Source: Burkholderiaceae bacterium
Lineage (GTDB): Bacteria; Pseudomonadota; Gammaproteobacteria; Burkholderiales; Burkholderiaceae_C
Length of the DNA stretch: 44,137 nt
Reading direction: 5' to 3'
Assembly (NCBI GenBank): GCA_030654805.1
Contig: JAURWR010000029.1
Span: 1 to 44,137, forward strand
Part shown: in pieces, positions 16,582 to 25,395 of the stretch
Layout: every line of letters begins with the position of its first letter
How positions within the stretch are numbered: position 1 is the first letter of the stretch
The notes under the pieces: generated by a model
The model's database searches: none
Told to the model about the DNA's origin: nothing
The model's input: the letters and a program-made list of their open reading frames with translations, nothing else
Program-made: the position numbers and the translations under genes

Positions 16582-18615
16582 CTATTTCAGGATGCTGAAC
16601 AGGTTCGAGAAGCTGTCGGTCCACGCTGCGAAGCCGACACGCGGCGTCAGCGGCACACCGTCCCGCAGCGACTCGGGCAACGCCGCCGCACGCTCGGGGC
16701 TCATCATCAGCACCCACGTGGTGTGGCGGCAGTAGAGATCGTCGTCCCCGGGGTCCAGGTCATAAATCAGCGCCGTCTTGCCGTACTGTTGAGCGACCGC
16801 AGCCATCACCGGCTCCAGATCCAGGTAGCGGTTGGTGATGTGCACCGCAAGCAGGCCGTCGGGCTTCAGTTGCCCGAAGTAGGTCTTCATCGCCTCCAGC
16901 GTCAGCAGATGCGCCGGGATCGAATCGCCTGAAAACGCGTCCATCGCCAGCAGGTCGAAGTGCTGCGGCGGGTCGCGCTCGAGCATCAGGCGGCCATCAC
17001 CGAGCACCGGCTCGATGCGCGCCGCGCTGTCGGACAGGAAGGTGAAGTCGCTGCGCGCGAGATCGAGCACCTGCTCGTTGATCTCGTAGATGCGCATCAC
17101 ATCGCCCGCGCGGCCATAAGCCGCCAGCGTGCCCGCGCCGAGCCCGACCACACCGATGCGAAGCGAAGGCGCCTGCTGAAGGCTGCGGATCGCGCGGCCG
17201 ACACCCGATTTCTCGCAGTAGTAGGCGGTGGGCTCCTTGCGCAGCTTCACGTCCATGAACTGCTCGCCGTGGTTGATGCGGCCGTGCACCATCTTGCGCT
17301 TCGCACCGAGCACGTCGTCGACGCTGTCATCGATGCGCAACTGGCTGTAGAAGTTGCGCACGACCTTGCGGTAGCCCTGCACATACTCCAGCGAAATCTC
17401 GGTCAGGCGCCAGCCGTAACCCAGCAGCGCAATCAGCAGCACGACGCGCCACACCGTGCGCAGATCGCGCCACAGAACCACCACCACCAGCGCCGCGCAC
17501 AGGAACAGACCGATCGGCAGCTCGAAGTAGGCGGTGAATATCGCCGGCGCCACCAAGCCGACCAGCAGGCCACCGAGCGCGCCGCCGATCGACAGCATCA
17601 GATAAAACAACGTGAGGTAGCGCACCGGCGGCTTGCGACGCACCAGCTCGCCGTGGCACACCATGCAGAAGACGAACAACGACACGCAGATCAACGCGAT
17701 CAGCATCGGCACGTCCATGCCGCTGTCGAGCACCCGGTCGAGCGCGAGGAACGCCAGCGGCAGCGCGATCAGGAACAGCGGCCGCACGTAGTAGCGCGGC
17801 GCGTCGAAGCACAGGATGAAGCTGAGCAGGTAGATGGAGAGCGGCGCGATCCACAGGAACGGCACCGGGGCCACGTCCTGCGTCAGGTGCCGCGTCATCG
17901 CCAGCAGCAGCATCGACGCGGTGGCGGCGAGGCCGATCCAGATCAGGCACTCTTTCCAGCCCGGATGCGGTGTGACGTCCGGCGCGACAGGCGCATCGGG
18001 CACCGCTGCTGACACCGCAGGCGCCATGCGGCGGCGCGTGAAAAATGCCGTCGCCAGGCAGGTCGCAACGAATGCCACGTAGGCCGCCGACCACAACGTC
18101 GCCTGGGTGCCGACCGGCAGCACCGGCTCCACCAGCACCGGATACGACAGCAGCGCCAGCATCGAAGCCAGATTCGACAGCGCATACAGGCGGTACGGTC
18201 TGGCGTCGGCCCCCGAACTCGGGAACGAACGCGCATACCAGGTCTGCATCAGCGGACCGGTGGTCGACAGCATCAGGTACGGCGCGCCGACTGCAATCGC
18301 CAGCACCGCCAGCACGCTCAGGCCTGGCGACAGCGTCGAGCCCTTCCAGGCCGGGTCGGCCGCGACCGGCAGCATCGCCACGCTCGCCAGCAACAAGACC
18401 CCATGCACCAGCGGCTGCCGTCGCGCGGCGACCTTCTCGTGCAGCCAGTGCACATAGGCGTAACCCACCAGCAACTCGACCTGGAAGAAGACCAGGCAAA
18501 CGCTCCACACCGACGATGACCCGCCGAACCACGGCAGGATCATCTTGGCCACGATGGGCTGGATCTGGAAGAGCAGGAAGGCGGAGAGGAAGACGGTTAC
18601 AGCGAATAGGCCCAT
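16582..18615 (-). CDS. Membrane protein with spermidine-synthase-like C-terminal domain
   Basis: 677 residues from the ATG at 18615 (MGLFAVTVFLSAFLLFQIQPIVAKM), the usual start of this family; a longer frame from 18711 overlaps the lipase gene and is rejected. The N-terminal about 430 residues contain ten or more membrane helices. The C-terminal part is a Rossmann-type SAM-binding domain like spermidine synthase: GVVGLGAGTLAAYG, RIYEINEQVLDLA, VLGDGRLMLE, LLAMDAFSGDSIPAHLLT. No evidence shows that it makes polyamines. Such fused membrane proteins are widespread and uncharacterised. It ends at a TAG stop (16582-16584). The lipase gene lies upstream on the same strand, about 50 bases away, so the two may be co-transcribed. 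Confidence 0.85.
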   Translation of the reverse strand: MGLFAVTVFLSAFLLFQIQPIVAKMILPWFGGSSSVWSVCLVFFQVELLVGYAYVHWLHEKVAARRQPLVHGVLLLASVAMLPVAADPAWKGSTLSPGLSVLAVLAIAVGAPYLMLSTTGPLMQTWYARSFPSSGADARPYRLYALSNLASMLALLSYPVLVEPVLPVGTQATLWSAAYVAFVATCLATAFFTRRRMAPAVSAAVPDAPVAPDVTPHPGWKECLIWIGLAATASMLLLAMTRHLTQDVAPVPFLWIAPLSIYLLSFILCFDAPRYYVRPLFLIALPLAFLALDRVLDSGMDVPMLIALICVSLFVFCMVCHGELVRRKPPVRYLTLFYLMLSIGGALGGLLVGLVAPAIFTAYFELPIGLFLCAALVVVVLWRDLRTVWRVVLLIALLGYGWRLTEISLEYVQGYRKVVRNFYSQLRIDDSVDDVLGAKRKMVHGRINHGEQFMDVKLRKEPTAYYCEKSGVGRAIRSLQQAPSLRIGVVGLGAGTLAAYGRAGDVMRIYEINEQVLDLARSDFTFLSDSAARIEPVLGDGRLMLERDPPQHFDLLAMDAFSGDSIPAHLLTLEAMKTYFGQLKPDGLLAVHITNRYLDLEPVMAAVAQQYGKTALIYDLDPGDDDLYCRHTTWVLMMSPERAAALPESLRDGVPLTPRVGFAAWTDSFSNLFSILK

Positions 18616-18668
18616 CGGGTGAGGATAACAACGACGATGCCGGGGTCTCTCGGCCCCGGCCGTGAAGG

Positions 18669-20048
18669 CTATTTCACCGAATCGAAGAGCGTCCGAGCCG
18701 AGAGGTGGCACAGCGTCGGCTCGTACACGGCGTGGTAGTTGCCGTAGTACGTGGCGAAAGCCGCCGACGCCGGATCGACGGGTGCGACACCGCCGGGGGC
18801 GAAGTCCGCCTGCAACTGGGCATCGACATCGACCGAGGTCACACGCGTCACGCCGTTGACCACGCTGGCGCCACGCGCATCGAGGTCGGCCTTCATCACG
18901 TCGCGATGCACGGCGGTGGGCACCGTCGGGTCACCCGCACCGCCGCACAGCAGCATCTTCGACTGGGGGCTCCAGCCCAGCAGGTCGTTCTTCTTCGACG
19001 CGACGACGTAGCCATTGCTGGCGTTGGTCTGCAGGTCCGCCAGAAAGGCCGGTTGCATGATCGCGTCGCGCGCCTGGATCGGCGTGCCTGAGGGCAGTTT
19101 TCCGGACGTGAGCAGCGTCGTGTAGTTCAGATCGGGGCTGGGCAGCAGGCTCTCGATGTAACCCGAGTACGGCGCCTTGAACACGCTGGTCACGTCGCTG
19201 TAGACGTCGCCGTAGACCTTCTGCCATGCGGTGATCGAGAACGGCACGAAGAACTGGTAACCGAAGATCGCGCCGGGCAGGCGGGCCAGACCCGACAGGT
19301 TGTACGGCCCGGCCAGGTGGGCGCCTGCCGTGATGGCGATTTCGGATGCGTTGTCCCGCTCGGCCGCGCGATGCGCTGCCATCGAGGCATGGCCGCCTTC
19401 GGAGTAACCCGTCAGCATCACCTTGCCCGACAGCGTGATCCCCACCGCCGACGCGGCATTGCGCGCGGCGCGGATCGAATCGATGACCGTGCTGGCCTCT
19501 GAATCGGCGTGCAGGTAGGGGTGGAAACCGTAGGTCGACTTGGCGTAGCCGAGGTAGTCGGTGGCGACCACGGTGTAGCCCTGCGCTGCGTAGACCACAG
19601 CCAGCAGGAAGGTCTCGCTGTCGCCCAGGTTGGCCAGCGTGCGCGGCTTCTCCACGTCGGTACCCTTGGCGTAGGCCACCAGCGCCGACGACGACGCGGC
19701 GGTGCAGGTGGCACTGGCGACCGGCACCAGCATCGCAGCCGAGGCGTTCGAGTCCTCGCCCTTCGCACCCGGCGTGCGGTAGTTCAGTGCGACCACCTTG
19801 ACGTCGCACTTGGCCCGGTTGTTCGCAGAACTCAGGCTCGGCGGCAGCAGGGCTGCGGCGATGCTGGCATCCACGCCGGCATCGATCTGCGCGACCGTCA
19901 GCGTGCCGACCGTTGTCGGTGCATCGATCAAGCTGCCGCGTGCGGGCGGCGGCGGTGGCGCCGGGGTGTCGTCAGAGCCTCCGTCGCCGCCGCAGGCGAC
20001 CAGCAGTGCTGAGGAAACAGCGACGAGTCCAGATGTGGTTATCTTCAT
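18669..20048 (-). CDS. Lipase-like alpha/beta-hydrolase lipoprotein
   Basis: 459 residues. It begins with a lipoprotein signal (lipobox LLVAC, Cys19) and a Gly/Pro-rich linker, so it is presumably anchored in the outer membrane or exported. The alpha/beta-hydrolase domain has the nucleophile elbow GYSEGGH with Ser216, a strand VVATDYLGY around 160-168 and a late CGGAGDPTVP typical of the acid residue region of secretory lipases (LIP family). Substrate unknown; esters of lipids or plant material are likely. It ends in TAG. A LuxR-type regulator gene lies directly upstream in the same direction, with a 26-bp palindrome between them. The last residues (ALCHLSARTLFDSVK type) recur in the degraded fragment at 23201, showing a second copy once existed. 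Confidence 0.87.
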   Translation of the reverse strand: MKITTSGLVAVSSALLVACGGDGGSDDTPAPPPPPARGSLIDAPTTVGTLTVAQIDAGVDASIAAALLPPSLSSANNRAKCDVKVVALNYRTPGAKGEDSNASAAMLVPVASATCTAASSSALVAYAKGTDVEKPRTLANLGDSETFLLAVVYAAQGYTVVATDYLGYAKSTYGFHPYLHADSEASTVIDSIRAARNAASAVGITLSGKVMLTGYSEGGHASMAAHRAAERDNASEIAITAGAHLAGPYNLSGLARLPGAIFGYQFFVPFSITAWQKVYGDVYSDVTSVFKAPYSGYIESLLPSPDLNYTTLLTSGKLPSGTPIQARDAIMQPAFLADLQTNASNGYVVASKKNDLLGWSPQSKMLLCGGAGDPTVPTAVHRDVMKADLDARGASVVNGVTRVTSVDVDAQLQADFAPGGVAPVDPASAAFATYYGNYHAVYEPTLCHLSARTLFDSVK

Positions 20049-20124
20049 GATGTACAGGGTTTCAGAGTGGAGGATGGTCTGAAAACGTCAGGCCTGACTC
20101 CATGCTCTGCGACCACCCATCCAC

Positions 20125-20150
20125 GGTCATCACCCGGCCGGGTGATGACC
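20125..20150. promoter_or_regulatory. 26-bp perfect palindrome between the LuxR-type and lipase genes
   Basis: GGTCATCACCCGG at 20125-20137 and CCGGGTGATGACC at 20138-20150 form a perfect palindrome without spacer. It lies 12 bases beyond the stop of the regulator gene and about 77 bases upstream of the lipase ATG (20048, minus strand). There is no T-run after it in either direction, which disfavours a terminator. It is a strong candidate operator for the lipase, possibly bound by the adjacent LuxR-type protein. Confidence 0.5.
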
Positions 20151-20161
20151 GACCCATCCGC

Positions 20162-21340
20162 TCAAGTCGTCGCCAAAGCCAGCAACAGCTTCAGCAAATC
20201 GGCCTGCCGGTTGGTGCTGGTCTTGGCATAGACCGCCTTCAACTGGGTCTTCAAGGTGTTAATCGAAACACCGGTGCGGGCGGCCATCGCTTCGACGCTG
20301 CCGCCTTGAAGCACCTGAAGCGCAGCCTCGGCTTCGGCAGGCGTCATGCCGAATCGATCGCAGAGGATTTCAGGCCGAATCGCGGACGCGAGATTCAGGT
20401 CGAACAGGAACACGATGACACGCGGCGAGTCGCCGGACACCGCGAAGGTGTGGCCCAGCCCCAGGGGTGCGACGTGAATGACGCATTGGGGCCGGCCGGT
20501 CTCGTCAGGGATCACCAAAGCCTGCGAAAAATGCTCGGGCACAGCCTCGTTGGACTGCGCCAGCGCGGCGTGGATCGCACGCTGCAGCTCAGCTTCATGC
20601 GATCGAAGTCGGCGACACAAATGCAACTCGCCCGGCTCGGAGGCCGTGGCGCCATTGCGCATGACCAGCGTGTTGCCTCGCTCGATTGCCGCCTGTGCGG
20701 CCCGGTTGGCGAACTGCACGGTGCGCCTTGCGTCGAGCAGCAGCACGCCGCTGGGCAGGCGGTCGAGTGCAGCGAGGCTGGATGCAACTTGGAGTTGCTG
20801 GTCACGCAGATGGAACATCACGCCCAGCGCGCGAGACAAGTGATGAACGATCCGTCTCAACAGGGCCGATTGGCTGGGGGTGAAACGCGGCTCGTCGGGC
20901 CCGTGATAGATCGAAAAGACGGTGGGTAGCTTGCGGGTATCGGTCGTGTCGAAAACGATGCTGCTGTAGCAGCCCGCGATGCCGGAGGGCTGCCACAACT
21001 CGCGGTAGAACGGGGTGGTCAGCAGTTCACTCGGCGACACCAGCTCGTCGCACAGCAAGACCGCTCCCTCGATCATCAAGTTGCGCCTGGAGGCTTCTCG
21101 CACGTAGGGGTCTTCATGCATGCTCTTTGCCGCCCACAGTTCCAGCGCTTGCTGCGAGATGTTGTGCGGGAAGACAAAACCGCCATTGGCGGGTGAGTGC
21201 GCCCAGGTAAAGAGCAGCGCACTCGATGCGCCGCACAAATCTGCGATGGCCGCAATGGTTTCGGGCCAAGCTGCGGGCTTCAGTGCCGCGTCGTAAATGG
21301 CATGCACGACGTCGTCGTAGTGGGCGAGGTCAGCATCCAT
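20162..21340 (-). CDS. LuxR-family transcriptional regulator
   Basis: 392 residues from the ATG at 21340 (MDADLAHYDDVVHAIYDAALKPAAWPETIAA region), which has a purine-rich AGGGA ahead; the frame extends 22 codons further up without a start signal. The N-terminal about 310 residues form a sensory region, partly PAS-like (SLAALDRLPSGVLLLDARRTVQFANRAA). The C-terminus has a LuxR helix-turn-helix: RFGMTPAEAEAALQVLQGGSVEAMAARTGVSINTLKTQLKAVYAKTST. No acyl-homoserine-lactone-type domain is obvious. This family commonly sits near lipase or fatty-acid genes, so regulation of the lipase downstream is a reasonable inference. The ligand is unknown. Confidence 0.87.
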   Translation of the reverse strand: MDADLAHYDDVVHAIYDAALKPAAWPETIAAIADLCGASSALLFTWAHSPANGGFVFPHNISQQALELWAAKSMHEDPYVREASRRNLMIEGAVLLCDELVSPSELLTTPFYRELWQPSGIAGCYSSIVFDTTDTRKLPTVFSIYHGPDEPRFTPSQSALLRRIVHHLSRALGVMFHLRDQQLQVASSLAALDRLPSGVLLLDARRTVQFANRAAQAAIERGNTLVMRNGATASEPGELHLCRRLRSHEAELQRAIHAALAQSNEAVPEHFSQALVIPDETGRPQCVIHVAPLGLGHTFAVSGDSPRVIVFLFDLNLASAIRPEILCDRFGMTPAEAEAALQVLQGGSVEAMAARTGVSINTLKTQLKAVYAKTSTNRQADLLKLLLALATT

Positions 21341-21440
21341 GGAAATCCCTGGTGATGGAACTCGGCTCAGGCTAACGGCGCGGGGCCCTTTTCGCAAGAC
21401 GCCCAAAAGGCGTCTACGCCATCAGGAAAGCTGCAATACC

Positions 21441-21455
21441 GGTGCGCAGCTTGCA
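21441..21455 (+). promoter_or_regulatory. Weak sigma-54-like element upstream of the GlcG/HbpS-like gene
   Basis: GGTGCG (21441-21446), four bases, TTGCA (21451-21455). GG and GC are correctly spaced and the -12 part is good, but the -24 part differs from GGCACG at two places. The rest of the 280-base gap between the divergent starts at 21340 and 21620 shows no other clear signal. Confidence 0.2.
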
Positions 21456-21619
21456 TGAGCTGAGACCATGACCAGCGACCGCACAGGCGCTCCGCAGGGA
21501 GCGACAACCTGGGGATGTTCTGGTCCTGGAAGGCGTGGTCTGATGCGCGTCGGCCCCCGGACGCGAACCGGTGCGGAGGGGGCGGCCGTCAGATCTTGCC
21601 TTCCGAGAGGAATCGACCT

Positions 21620-22462
21620 ATGACCATCCCATCTTTTTCACCATCCCGCGTCCTGCTGTCCGCTGCCCTCGCCGCAGTGTGTGTCGTCACCGGGCAGGCG
21701 GCCTGGGCCGCCCCGACCAACCCCGCCAACGACTGCGTCGGCCTGCCCAGCAGCGCGGTCCTGGAGGCGGCACTGAAGGCGGTCGTCCCGTCGGCGGCCG
21801 GAGGCTCCTCGTCGACCTCGAACGGCGGGCTCGACTTCCCGATGTGGGCCACCGTCGTCAACCGCTACGGCGTGGTCTGCGCGGTCGCGACCTCGGGCAG
21901 CGCAGCCGATGACGCGTGGCTCAACAGCCGCGTGATCTCGGCGCAGAAGGCCTACACCGCCAACGGCTTCAGTCGCCCGACGTTTGCCTTGTCGACGGCC
22001 AACCTGTTCACGCCGACGCAGAACGGCAACTCGCTGAACGGCCTGCAATTCAGCAACCCGGTCGATCCGCGCGTGGTCTACCGCGGCAACCCGACCAAGT
22101 ACGGCACCACCGACGACCCGATGATCGGCCTGAAGCCAGGCGGCATCAACGTGTTCGGTGGCGGTGTCGCCCTTTACAGCACGGGCGGCAAACTCGGGGC
22201 ACTCGGCGTCAGCGGCGACACCTCGTGTGCCGATCACAACATCGCCTGGAAGCTGCGCAACCGGCTGGCCACCGCCGGCTTTTCCGGCGTGACGGTGGCC
22301 AACCGCGTGCCGGGCGGCGTGCGCAGTGCGCAGGTGGGGTCGTCCAACCAGCCGGTGGCACCCGCCGGTGACGACGGCATCATGTACGGCAACAGCGGCT
22401 TCCAGCATGCCGACTGCGGCAACAGCGAAAAGAACATTGCGCTGCCCGCCGTGAACAACTGA
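21620..22462 (+). CDS. Secreted GlcG/HbpS-like heme-binding family protein
   Basis: 280 residues from the ATG at 21620, preceded by GAGAGGA; upstream open sequence is not needed. A cleavable signal peptide is clear (SRVLLSAALAAVCVVTGQAAWAAP, cleavage near AWA-AP), so the product is periplasmic or secreted. The mature part resembles the GlcG/HbpS (DUF336) fold: VVNRYGVVCAVATSG, AWLNSRVISAQKAYTANGFSRPT, GGVALYSTGGKLGALGVSGD and ADHNIAWKLRNRL. HbpS proteins bind heme and act as extracellular redox sensors, but many relatives are uncharacterised and ligand residues cannot be assigned here. The small lipoprotein gene follows 10 bases downstream, so they form an operon. Confidence 0.82.
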   Translation: MTIPSFSPSRVLLSAALAAVCVVTGQAAWAAPTNPANDCVGLPSSAVLEAALKAVVPSAAGGSSSTSNGGLDFPMWATVVNRYGVVCAVATSGSAADDAWLNSRVISAQKAYTANGFSRPTFALSTANLFTPTQNGNSLNGLQFSNPVDPRVVYRGNPTKYGTTDDPMIGLKPGGINVFGGGVALYSTGGKLGALGVSGDTSCADHNIAWKLRNRLATAGFSGVTVANRVPGGVRSAQVGSSNQPVAPAGDDGIMYGNSGFQHADCGNSEKNIALPAVNN

Positions 22463-22472
22463 GGGGGACGCG

Positions 22473-22751
22473 ATGGCTCCCTACATCAACCCCTCTGAAC
22501 CCGCCGCGTCGGCACGAGCACTGCGGCGGCGCGCGACGACGCTGGGGGCGGCTGTGTCTGTGGCGCTGACGGTGGCCTTGACGGGCTGCGGCGGCGGTGG
22601 CAACGGTCCGGACGGCATTGCCCAGAACGTGCCGTCTGCGACCCAGATCGCCGACGCACAGGCCGCGCTCGACGGCACCGTGCCGACCGACGACAGCATC
22701 ACGGCCAAGCAGGTCGCGCTGGATGCCGATGCCGACAAGGACCCGGACTGA
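22473..22751 (+). CDS. Small predicted lipoprotein
   Basis: 92 residues beginning at the ATG at 22473, preceded by GAGGGGGA at the end of the heme-binding-like gene. A basic N-terminal stretch (ARALRRRATTLG) leads to a hydrophobic segment and a lipobox LTGC, so it is a likely lipoprotein of about 55 mature residues. The mature part is acidic and low in complexity (QIADAQAALDGTVPTDDSITAKQVALDADADKDPD). I do not recognise a family. It is co-transcribed with the GlcG/HbpS-like gene and ends shortly before a strong terminator, so the two products probably act together outside the inner membrane. Confidence 0.65.
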   Translation: MAPYINPSEPAASARALRRRATTLGAAVSVALTVALTGCGGGGNGPDGIAQNVPSATQIADAQAALDGTVPTDDSITAKQVALDADADKDPD

Positions 22752-22779
22752 CGAGCGCCGGCAACCCGATCCGATGAGA

Positions 22780-23145
22780 TCAGGGCCGGGGGGCTGACGC
22801 TCCCCGGCCCTCTTTTTCGTCTGCGACAGCACCGCCGCCTCGGGCCTCGCGCGCCCGTCGGGCCCGCGTCTGCTGCATCAGCATCTCGGCTTCGGCCGCC
22901 TGAAACTCACGCAGCGCTGCGTCTTTGTGCGCCTGCCGCACCTTGGGCGGCGTGGTCGCGATCAAGGCCCGCTCGGCCGCTTCGGCGGCCTGGATCAGCG
23001 CCTTGCGGATGCGCTCGGCCTCGGCGCGTTGCGCTACGGCGGCCGCCTGTTTTTCGCGCGCCCGATCTACGACAAACCCCACAGCAAGCAGCACCGCAAC
23101 CATGCAGGCTGCCGCAGCCACTCGGAGGGGGAAATGAATGCCCAT
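22780..23145 (-). CDS. Small membrane-anchored coiled-coil protein
   Basis: 121 residues. One N-terminal membrane helix (RVAAAACMVAVLLAVGFVV) is followed by a highly charged, Ala/Glu/Arg-rich helix (AEAERIRKALIQAAEAAERAL, then EAEMLMQQTRARRAREARGG) that would form a coiled coil. No family recognised; the layout suggests a periplasmic or cytoplasmic structural or accessory protein. The C-terminal residues (EGRGASAPRP) are encoded by the terminator of the convergent operon, so this end of the frame may be accidental and the true protein could be variable there. Start signal is weak. Moderate support for a real gene. Confidence 0.5.
   Translation of the reverse strand: MGIHFPLRVAAAACMVAVLLAVGFVVDRAREKQAAAVAQRAEAERIRKALIQAAEAAERALIATTPPKVRQAHKDAALREFQAAEAEMLMQQTRARRAREARGGGAVADEKEGRGASAPRP
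22782..22817 (+). terminator. Strong intrinsic terminator
   Basis: AGGGCCGGGG (22782-22791) pairs with CCCCGGCCCT (22802-22811), followed by a T-rich run to 22817. It closes the plus-strand GlcG/HbpS-lipoprotein operon. The hairpin lies inside the last codons of the convergent gene at 22780-23145. Confidence 0.88.
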
Positions 23146-23200
23146 CCGATCAGCATAACGATGTGGATCGGATGCAAACCACCAGCGCAGATGGTGGTGT

Positions 23201-23345
23201 TCACTTCACCGAGTCGAGAGGCGTCCGAGCGGAGAGATGACACAGCGCCTGCTCGCAAGCTGCGTGGTAATCGCCGCAATACGGTGACAAGGGCTGCCGA
23301 CTTCGGGTGGTCAGCGCTGATCTTGGTGGGCAGGCGTCTCGGTGA
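23201..23345 (-). pseudogene. 3' remnant of a second lipase-like gene
   Basis: Reading the minus strand gives YCGDYHAACEQALCHLSARTP then LDSVK and a stop (23201). It matches the end of the intact lipase at 18669 (YYGNYHAVYEPTLCHLSART then LFDSVK). A little upstream, in another frame, DHPKSAALVT matches DPASAAFAT of the same protein, so there is also a frameshift at about 23285. The rest of the gene is gone, cut by the IS element beginning near 23390. This is a paralogue lost by insertion, not a working gene. Confidence 0.85.
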
Positions 23346-23391
23346 TCACACATGACCTAGTGTTCTGTCCCGTTATTAACTGGCATAAATA

Positions 23392-24774
23392 GTCAGCCCT
23401 GCAGAATTCATTTGAGCCTGGCAAGTGACAGCCACGGGAGATTGGATGACGGTCGGCGCTGAGGTGATCGGACCGGATTCGCCAGTTTTGTCCGGGCCTG
23501 CATGATTTGCAGCAAGCGGCCGAGGCACGCGAACACCACCGAGAGGGCGTAAAAGAGCCCGCCCAGGCCGAGACGCACGATCGCCCGCAGCAGCCATCGG
23601 ATGTTGTAGCCCGCAGCACAGGAGAGCGCATGCAGCGCATCACCCATCGCGCCCTGCAGCCAGCATCGATCCATCCGGTGATCGGCCTTCGTGTTACCGA
23701 TCAGCGGCTCGATCGCCTGGCGCCGCTTGAGCAGCCCCTTCTCGTGGTCGGTGAGCGACTTGTACTTGCCCCGGTGGATGATCTGCACGCCCGGGTTGTC
23801 GGCGTCCACGCTTCGGTATCCGAGATCGACGATCACCTGCTTCGGGCTTCGCCCCAGGTCTTGCAGCAAGTTGCTCGTTTGCTCCAGTTGGGCGCTGAGG
23901 ACGTGGCCGTCGTAAGGGTTGCCGGGGAAGCTGCGCGCGCCCACCATCAGCCCCTGCTTGTGGGTGACCACCAGGCTGACCTTCACGCCAAACTCGTAGG
24001 GGTTACGGGGGCCTTGCCCTTGGAGATGCACTCCACCTCCGGGGCGTGCAGCGCGAAGAGCTTGTTCTTGGTGTTGCGCTCTTGGGTGCGGATGCGCTCG
24101 GCACGTTGCAGCCACATCGCGAGGTCGCTGAGGGCCTTCGATTGCACGGTGCTGTCGACGATCACGCGCTCGATGTCGGCGGGCCGCACGGCCTTGATCT
24201 CGACTGCACACTCGATGGTGGCCTTGAGCAATTGCTCCAGCCCGTTCTCGCCGAGCAGGCGCCGAAAGCGGCCGATCTGGGTCGCGTCGCAAGGCAGGCG
24301 GGGCTCGTAGTAGTCCATGCCGCCGAAGAATTGCCACTGCACGTTCTCGGCCCAGCGCTCCACCAGTTCCTCGTCGCTGAGGTTGAAGCTGTGCTTCAGG
24401 TACAGCAGGCTGACCATCAAGCGGATGGGCAGCCGTGGGCGGCCCGCCGCGCTGATGCCGCCGCCGAATTCGCCCTCGAATGCACCGGCGAGGTCTTCGC
24501 CGACCCACCGCTTGGCGAGCTTGGAGTGGTGGGCCAGCTTGGGCGCAACCGCCGCCTCGATCGCGGCCCACGGCAGCCGCGTGGACAACACCGCCAGCGG
24601 GTGCCGCAGATCGATCATCTGGTCCAGGCGCGAGCGAAAGAAGTCCGGCGTGCTCATCCTCGAATCCCCCAGAAATCGGGCCACAGGAATATTGTTCCCT
24701 GGGGATTTCGGATGCAATATTCACGCCGCAAAGCAAGTCTTCATGCGGGCTGCAGCCGTTTTGCAGGGTCGACT
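23392..24774 (-). mobile_element. IS5-family insertion sequence, disrupted
   Basis: Imperfect terminal inverted repeats: GTCAGCCCTGCAGAA at the left end, and GTCGACCCTGCAAAA read inward from the right end (12 of 15 match). TAAATA flanks both ends (23386-23391 and 24775-24780), a candidate target duplication, though AT-rich and longer than the usual IS5 duplication. GGCATA/TATGCC lie a little further out. The exact ends are therefore uncertain by some bases. The element carries a single frameshifted transposase. Confidence 0.7.
23408..24657 (-). pseudogene. IS5-family transposase with frameshift
   Basis: Start at 24657 (MSTPDFFRSRLDQMIDLRHP). The first frame runs to about 24010 and includes the N-terminal IS5 region (LKHSFNLSDEELVERWAENV, FGGMDYYEPRLPC) and the first catalytic Asp in VIVDSTVQSKAL. 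At a run of five G (24007-24011) the frame changes by what looks like two extra bases: KGKA continues as RNPYEFGVKVSLVV in another frame. The second part carries the second Asp in VIVDLGYRS and the Glu in RRQAIEPLIGNTKADHRM. It is the DDE recombinase that moves the element, now probably inactive; a programmed shift is possible but not usual for IS5 relatives. Confidence 0.85.
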
Positions 24775-24820
24775 AAATAATGTATGCCGCTGCGGTATCT
24801 TTGGGACGGAGATACCGCGA

Positions 24821-25294
24821 TGAACAAAGGCAGGCCGAAGGCGGAGTTGGTGATGACGGACGAAGAGCGAGTGCAGCTCACGTCGTTTGCCCGTAGCCGG
24901 TCGCTACCTGCGGCAGCTGAACGCGCGGGCCCGCATCGTTTTGATGCAGCGCTGAGGGTGAGGCCAAGAGCTCGATTGCCGCGCGGCTGGAGTTGACCAA
25001 GGCCACGGTAGGCAAATGGCGCACTCGCTTCATCGAGCGCCGCGTCGCCAGGCTCTACGACGACGTGCGGCCGGGTCCGCCCGCACTATCGACGACGAGC
25101 GCGTGGCCGGCCTGATCAAGACGACGCTGCACACCAAGCCGGCCAACGGCTCGACCCACTGGAGCGTGCGCTCGGTGGCCGCCGAGTGCGGCATCTCCAA
25201 GAGCAGCGTGCAGCGCTACTTCCAGCTCTTCGGGTCGCAGCCGCATCGTTCTGAGAGCTTCAAGCTGTCCACCGATCCGTTCTTCGTCAAAGAC
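24821..25294 (+). pseudogene. 5' fragment of an IS630-family transposase
   Basis: The ATG at 24821 begins MNKGRPKAELVMTDEERVQL, the typical IS630 start, but the frame breaks after ARSRSLPAA. Later frames give the rest of the helix-turn-helix region (SIAARLELTKATVGKWRTRF, then DDERVAGLIKTTLHTKP, and WSVRSVAAECGISKSSVQRY). It stops matching at about STDPFFVKD, before the catalytic DDE domain. So about 160 residues with at least two frameshifts remain. A hairpin GCGGTATC ... GATACCGC lies at 24793-24819, just before it. The fragment adjoins the IS5 element and marks a scar where the polysaccharide genes begin. Confidence 0.8.
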
Positions 25295-25395
25295 CTAAAC
25301 TTATCCACAATCAGTCGCGCATCAGTGCGGCCTTCAACCCCTGATTGGTATTCAATCGGCACGGGCGGTCAGGATTCGATCGGCGTGAAAATGGT

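Noticed and set aside
18616-18711. Upstream extension of the spermidine-synthase-like protein
   Set aside because: It overlaps the 3' end of the lipase gene and adds a non-conserved Arg/Pro-rich stretch before the typical start.
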